From Porticoccaceae bacterium (GTDB lineage Bacteria > Pseudomonadota > Gammaproteobacteria > Pseudomonadales > Porticoccaceae): a stretch of DNA of 64,000 bases. A model generated the notes under the pieces. The model saw nothing but the letters and a program-made list of their open reading frames with translations. It was not told where the DNA came from and made no database searches. This document shows positions 60,663-64,000 of the stretch, one piece after another. The stretch lies in contig JALOAH010000006.1 in the NCBI GenBank assembly GCA_023228865.1, positions 1-64,000 on the forward strand. Direction: 5' to 3'. How positions within the stretch are numbered: the stretch's first letter is position 1; each line of letters starts with the position of its first letter. Both the position numbers and the translations under genes were made by a program.

Positions 60663-61514
60663 CTATTGGCTGGCTTTTTTGGGGCGACCGCGACGCTTTG
60701 GTTGTGCTGCAGGAGCTGTGGCCTGCGCTTCTGCGGGCGCCGCTTTTGCTTTTCTGGGACGGCCGCGGCTGGTTTTTGTCTCGGGGACAGCAGCGCTCTC
60801 AGTCTTTACCGCCTTTGCTGCAGAAGCAGCTGCTGGTGGGCGACCGCGTCTGGTTGCAGCTTTTTTAGCGGGTGCTGCCAGTGTCGCCGCGGCTTTCACT
60901 GCAGGTTTGGCAGCTGGTTTTGATTTTGCCTGACCGGCAATCGACTTGATTTTTTGCTCAACACTCTGGCGAGTTTTGTTGATCATATCAGCGGCTTTTT
61001 TCTCGGCGGCAACAACATGTTTTTTATCGACAGACTGCCGCGCTTTCTTCCACTGCTTTTCAAAAGCCTTGAGTGCTTTTTCGAGGTCAGCCTTGGCTTT
61101 TTTCTCAATTCTTTCTTCTATCTGGCGAACTTTAAGGGCAGCTTTTTTCTCAGCTTCTACCACCTTATGCCAGTTTTCCTCAATTTTCAGCTGCACCTTG
61201 GCTTTGGCAAGTTCGGCGCGGGCGTGACGCTGCTGGGACGCAACTTCTGAAGCTGCGGCCTTTGCCTTAACAAGAGCTGCCTGCGCCGCCTTGGTGGATT
61301 TTGCAGCAATACGAGCCTTTGCCTGTTCAAGGCGCGCTTTGGCTACCTCTGCTTTTTTGTGCAGGGATTCGAGCTTGTTTTCAATGGTTACCACAGTTTT
61401 TTCCGCCTCTGAGGTGATTTTAGTAACAGCTTTACTGGCAGCAGTTCCCCGCTTCACAGCGGAGCCAGTACGAGCCGGTTTTTTGGTTGGTTTCTTACTG
61501 GACACTTTTGCCAT
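60663..61514 (-). CDS. AT-hook, histone H1-like Lys/Ala-rich protein (AlgP-like)
   Basis: 283-residue, strongly basic, Lys/Ala-rich protein. A short basic head precedes a long alpha-helical, probably coiled-coil region (about 30-195). The Ala/Pro/Lys-rich tail carries three AT-hook cores RGRP at 223-226, 250-253 and 275-278. AT-hooks bind the minor groove of AT-rich DNA. The closest theme I know is AlgP/AlgR3 of Pseudomonas, a histone H1-like regulator, but the repeats here are different. The ATG at 61514 has a GGGAG site. It has its own promoter and terminator. Confidence 0.82.
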   Translation of the reverse strand: MAKVSSKKPTKKPARTGSAVKRGTAASKAVTKITSEAEKTVVTIENKLESLHKKAEVAKARLEQAKARIAAKSTKAAQAALVKAKAAASEVASQQRHARAELAKAKVQLKIEENWHKVVEAEKKAALKVRQIEERIEKKAKADLEKALKAFEKQWKKARQSVDKKHVVAAEKKAADMINKTRQSVEQKIKSIAGQAKSKPAAKPAVKAAATLAAPAKKAATRRGRPPAAASAAKAVKTESAAVPETKTSRGRPRKAKAAPAEAQATAPAAQPKRRGRPKKASQ

Positions 61515-61568
61515 TATTTTTCTCCCGATCATTGAATTGAAAGACTAGACAACAGACTTGCTGTGCGA

Positions 61569-61597
61569 ATTTTAAACAATAGCGCTAGCAAATTCAA
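61569..61597 (-). promoter_or_regulatory. candidate promoter of the AT-hook gene
   Basis: TTGAAT (61597-61592) and TAAAAT (61574-61569) on the minus strand are spaced by 17 bases, in an AT-rich region about 55 bases upstream of the start codon. The spacer between 61575 and 61591 contains GCTAGCGC, a small palindrome-like sequence. Confidence 0.6.
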
Positions 61598-61675
61598 AGA
61601 TAACAGCAAAAAAGTTTTGATTTGAGTAGGGTTTTTAATGTTTTTTTGGGTCAATTGATGATTTTTTTTCAGTAA

Positions 61676-61702
61676 AAAATAAAAAAGGGGGCAGTTGCCC
61701 CC
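61676..61702 (-). terminator. intrinsic terminator of adk
   Basis: GGGGGC-AACT-GCCCCC on the minus strand (61702-61687) is followed by a run of T residues. It is 24 bases past the adk stop codon, a textbook rho-independent terminator. Confidence 0.88.
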
Positions 61703-61725
61703 ACAATCTATTTTATTTTTTCACA

Positions 61726-62379
61726 TCATGAAAGAGCTTCGACAAGCCTTTTTTGAACATCATCGAGAGACCCAACCCCTGAAACACTGGCGTATTTTGG
61801 TGCTTTGGCGGGCTCCTTTTGGCTGTAATTTTTATAGAACTCGACAAGGGGTTCGGTTTGCTCATGGTAAACATTGAGTCGATTTCTAACGGTCTCTTCC
61901 TTGTCATCCTCCCTTTGTATAAGGGTTTCACCAGTAACGTCATCACACCCGGCCTTCTGGGGTGGATTGTGGACTACATGGTAGACGCGGCCGGAAGATT
62001 CATGAACCCGCCTGCCGCTCAGGCGCGATATAATTTCCTCATCTTCAACGGCAATTTCAACCACTCTATGAATGTTGACGCCCGCGTCGATCAATGCCTG
62101 AGCCTGGGGAATGGTTCGAGGAAAACCATCAAAGAGAAAACCATTGACACAATCCGGCGCCTGAATTCTTTCCTTGACTAGCCCGATAATAATGTCATCT
62201 GAAACCAGGCCGCCACTTGCCATAATGCCCTGGGCTTTTTTACCCAATTCGGTTCCCGCTTTAACAGCGGCTCTCAACATATCGCCAGTGGAAATTTGAG
62301 GAATGGCATATCTCTCGGAGATAAACTGCGCCTGGGTACCTTTTCCGGCCCCAGGGGGGCCAAGAAGTATAATGTTCAT
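61726..62379 (-). CDS. adk: adenylate kinase
   Basis: 217-residue long-form adenylate kinase that interconverts ATP, ADP and AMP. P-loop GPPGAGKGT is at residues 7-15, and DGFPRT and the LID-region [14 protein letters not shown] are clear. The length equals the usual long form (about 214-217). The gene has its own terminator and is followed on the same strand by the AT-hook gene. Upstream is a 551-base gap. Confidence 0.98.
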   Translation of the reverse strand: MNIILLGPPGAGKGTQAQFISERYAIPQISTGDMLRAAVKAGTELGKKAQGIMASGGLVSDDIIIGLVKERIQAPDCVNGFLFDGFPRTIPQAQALIDAGVNIHRVVEIAVEDEEIISRLSGRRVHESSGRVYHVVHNPPQKAGCDDVTGETLIQREDDKEETVRNRLNVYHEQTEPLVEFYKNYSQKEPAKAPKYASVSGVGSLDDVQKRLVEALS

Positions 62380-62930
62380 TCAAATGTTTCCTGTTTAAAC
62401 GTAAAATCTTTCGCGGCGTCGAACCTTACACCGATTTGAAAATGATCACAAGATCAAGCCTCCGCCAATAGGGAATGAGCCTGAAGGAGGCCGACTTGAT
62501 TCCCCCATGAAGTGCGCCTAAAACCGATCTGGGCACAAACGGTTCATGACCACCCAATGGAAACAATCATACGCCTGGAACAACTGAAGACCATTGAGGT
62601 AACTCATCAAGTCCTTGATGGCACACATCAACCCACCCCACCGGACAACGCCACAAACTATCCTCGATCTTTCCCCCCACCCGGGGCAAATAGGTGTCAA
62701 TGACCCGCCTCGATAGAACGCCAGCACTTGTGGCGAAATTCCTTGGGGGCAAAGTTCGTGAAGGGTAATGACCGTGGCGGTCTTTCTTGCTTTTGCCGTC
62801 TTATTGAAAACCTTTTCTAATTAGCATCGGGACACGCAGCTCCCGCTGGTGTGTGGATTTTCTTTCAACCAGGGCCTGCACCCACCGGGGGAGATACCGT
62901 GAAAAACAATCAAAGCTGCGCTTGCCAGGT
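62380..62930. other. 551-base gap with no recognisable gene
   Basis: The region between adk and the TDT transporter gene. On the minus strand a frame from about 62800 to 62432 is open apart from one TGA near 62567, and reads proline/glycine/tryptophan-rich protein-like sequence (for example VGGKIEDSLW and LRLIPYWRR-type segments). A second short frame overlaps it. I do not recognise either. It could be a relic of a gene, a small RNA locus or non-coding. The adk promoter must lie somewhere in the right-hand part of the adk upstream side (62380-62480), but no good match is visible. Confidence 0.4.
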
Positions 62931-63986
62931 TCATGCCATTTTGGCGCGAATCATCCCCGCAAAGTGACGCCACATACCCAAACTGGTAAAAATCCAGCCT
63001 CCCAAAGCCAGCCAGAGTGTAACCGTGGGAATGATCATCAGAAACTCGGTATTTAAGGCATCCACCAGCCGAACAGTACCAGTGGTATACATGGCCAGCG
63101 GAAAAACCATACTCCACAGCTGGGGCTCATACTGTAATCTGTGATGCTGAAGCACATGGCGCCAGAATGTCAGACCTATCAACAGCGGAATCCACCAACT
63201 GGCAATTGCCCAGAAAAATAGCGTAAAACCTCGCATAAAGGGCAAAAAATCTGCCAGCAAAGTACCTTCTTCGCCTCGAATAATGAGAGTTGAACCAGCC
63301 AGGGTGGCGATAGCTACAGCCCCCATATTGATCCAGTAAGGCGGGCTCAGATTTTCGGCGCTCAGCCTAAGAAAGGTGAGTCGATAAAAAATCAGGGTGA
63401 TAATGGCAAGATACAGCATGCAACCGATCATGAACATGCACAATGCAAAGAACAGGCGCAAATCTTCAGGACCGGACCAGGGAACCAGCGCGGTCAGGAT
63501 AGCAACGGATTGCGTGCTCACCGCAGCCAATAACCATGCACCGTTAATGCCCGTGTCCAGAGTCGGCTTTTCGCTGCGAGTGGTTACTGAAATAAAGAAC
63601 AGATACATGATGACGACCCATAAACTGACACCGAGCCACCAGAAAGCAGCGGCAATCTGATACCAACCCATCAAAACCTGAAACTGAACACCGAGAATGC
63701 AGGTACCTGCAACCAGGGTAAAAAATCCGGGGCCTCGAGCATGGCTGATCATGTCATTAACAATCATTCGAGGAAAACAGACAATTCGTATCAAAGTAAG
63801 GATGCACAAAGCCCCATATGCGAGGCAATTGGCCAGTAGCAGCAACAATGAGATTGTCTTGTAACCCAGCATATTGGCTGCAATTGATGTAGCTCCCGTC
63901 GCCATCACCACAGCAAAATAACCAGGAAACAAGCCAGCAGCTGCAGACGTGACAAGCTGCACAAAGTTTTGAGGAAAGCGCGCCAT
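62931..63986 (-). CDS. TDT family transporter (TehA/sulfite-export type)
   Basis: Integral membrane protein of about 351 residues with about ten hydrophobic segments. The early GLFPGYFAVVMATGATSIAA block and the spacing of helices match the tellurite-resistance/dicarboxylate transporter (SLAC1/TehA) family of anion channels and carriers. Members move sulfite, malate or other small anions; the substrate is not fixed by sequence. I take the ATG at 63986. A GTG at 63995, or a start beyond the window edge, cannot be excluded. With several sulfur genes in the window, sulfite efflux is a reasonable guess but not shown. Confidence 0.85.
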   Translation of the reverse strand: MARFPQNFVQLVTSAAAGLFPGYFAVVMATGATSIAANMLGYKTISLLLLLANCLAYGALCILTLIRIVCFPRMIVNDMISHARGPGFFTLVAGTCILGVQFQVLMGWYQIAAAFWWLGVSLWVVIMYLFFISVTTRSEKPTLDTGINGAWLLAAVSTQSVAILTALVPWSGPEDLRLFFALCMFMIGCMLYLAIITLIFYRLTFLRLSAENLSPPYWINMGAVAIATLAGSTLIIRGEEGTLLADFLPFMRGFTLFFWAIASWWIPLLIGLTFWRHVLQHHRLQYEPQLWSMVFPLAMYTTGTVRLVDALNTEFLMIIPTVTLWLALGGWIFTSLGMWRHFAGMIRAKMA

Positions 63987-64000
63987 TCGGGTCACTTTGT

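Overview
The window is chromosomal DNA of a gammaproteobacterium. The gene order is very close to what I know from Pseudomonas aeruginosa: hrpA aside, the runs cysG-serS-rarA-lolA-ftsK / trxB-aat-bpt-infA-clpA-clpS-cspD, pepN-DUF2797-yeaC-rhomboid-nadK-DUF1853, and metZ-purF-cvpA-SPOR-folC-accD-trpF-truA-fimV-asd-leuD-leuC-lysR. Markers such as FimV, MetZ, TgpA, Aat plus Bpt and a PA0779-like Lon protease point to the Pseudomonadales/Cellvibrionales side rather than to enterics. I cannot name a genus. Coding density is high, and I see no prophage, insertion sequence, CRISPR array or rRNA gene.

Layout. Positions 1-14642 are one long minus-strand block: ftsK, lolA, rarA, crcB, serS, cysG, gor, a MoxR ATPase, a VWA protein and hrpA (cut by the window edge). 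Several of these overlap by 1 or 8 bases, so much of the block is probably co-translated. From 14803 to 21363 lie trxB and an N-degron (N-end rule) set: two aminoacyl-protein transferases (aat, bpt), then infA, with clpA and clpS on the other strand, followed by cspD and a dodecin gene. The dodecin gene is preceded by a strikingly structured 170-base region. Positions 21450-28237 hold pepN, DUF2797, yeaC, glpG and nadK on the minus strand, and DUF1853 on the plus strand. A tRNA-Val/Asp/Asp cluster (28338-28751) is followed by queD, a Lon-like protease coupled to an unknown protein, a TIGR01777 epimerase-like gene and cysB.

Positions 34796-52594 are again almost entirely minus strand: msrA, the TgpA-DUF58-MoxR trio, metZ, purF, cvpA, a SPOR protein, folC, accD, trpF, truA, fimV, asd, leuD and leuC. 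A divergent LysR regulator follows, then an orphan 668-residue membrane-anchored coiled-coil protein on the plus strand. The end of the window (55955-63995) holds hemN, an M18 aminopeptidase, uppP, tsaB, an AT-hook/histone-H1-like protein, adk and a TDT-family transporter, all on the minus strand.

Functional themes. (1) Regulated proteolysis: Aat and Bpt add leucine or phenylalanine to protein N-termini, ClpS recognises them and ClpA unfolds the substrates; PepN, ApeB, the rhomboid and the Lon-like protease add further peptidase functions. (2) Sulfur and redox: CysG, Gor, TrxB, CysB, MetZ and MsrA. (3) Amino acid, purine and folate synthesis. (4) Envelope: LolA, UppP, FimV, SPOR protein and TgpA. 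No complete new system stands out. The best candidates for something undescribed are the dodecin leader, the unknown partner of the Lon-like protease and the orphan coiled-coil protein.
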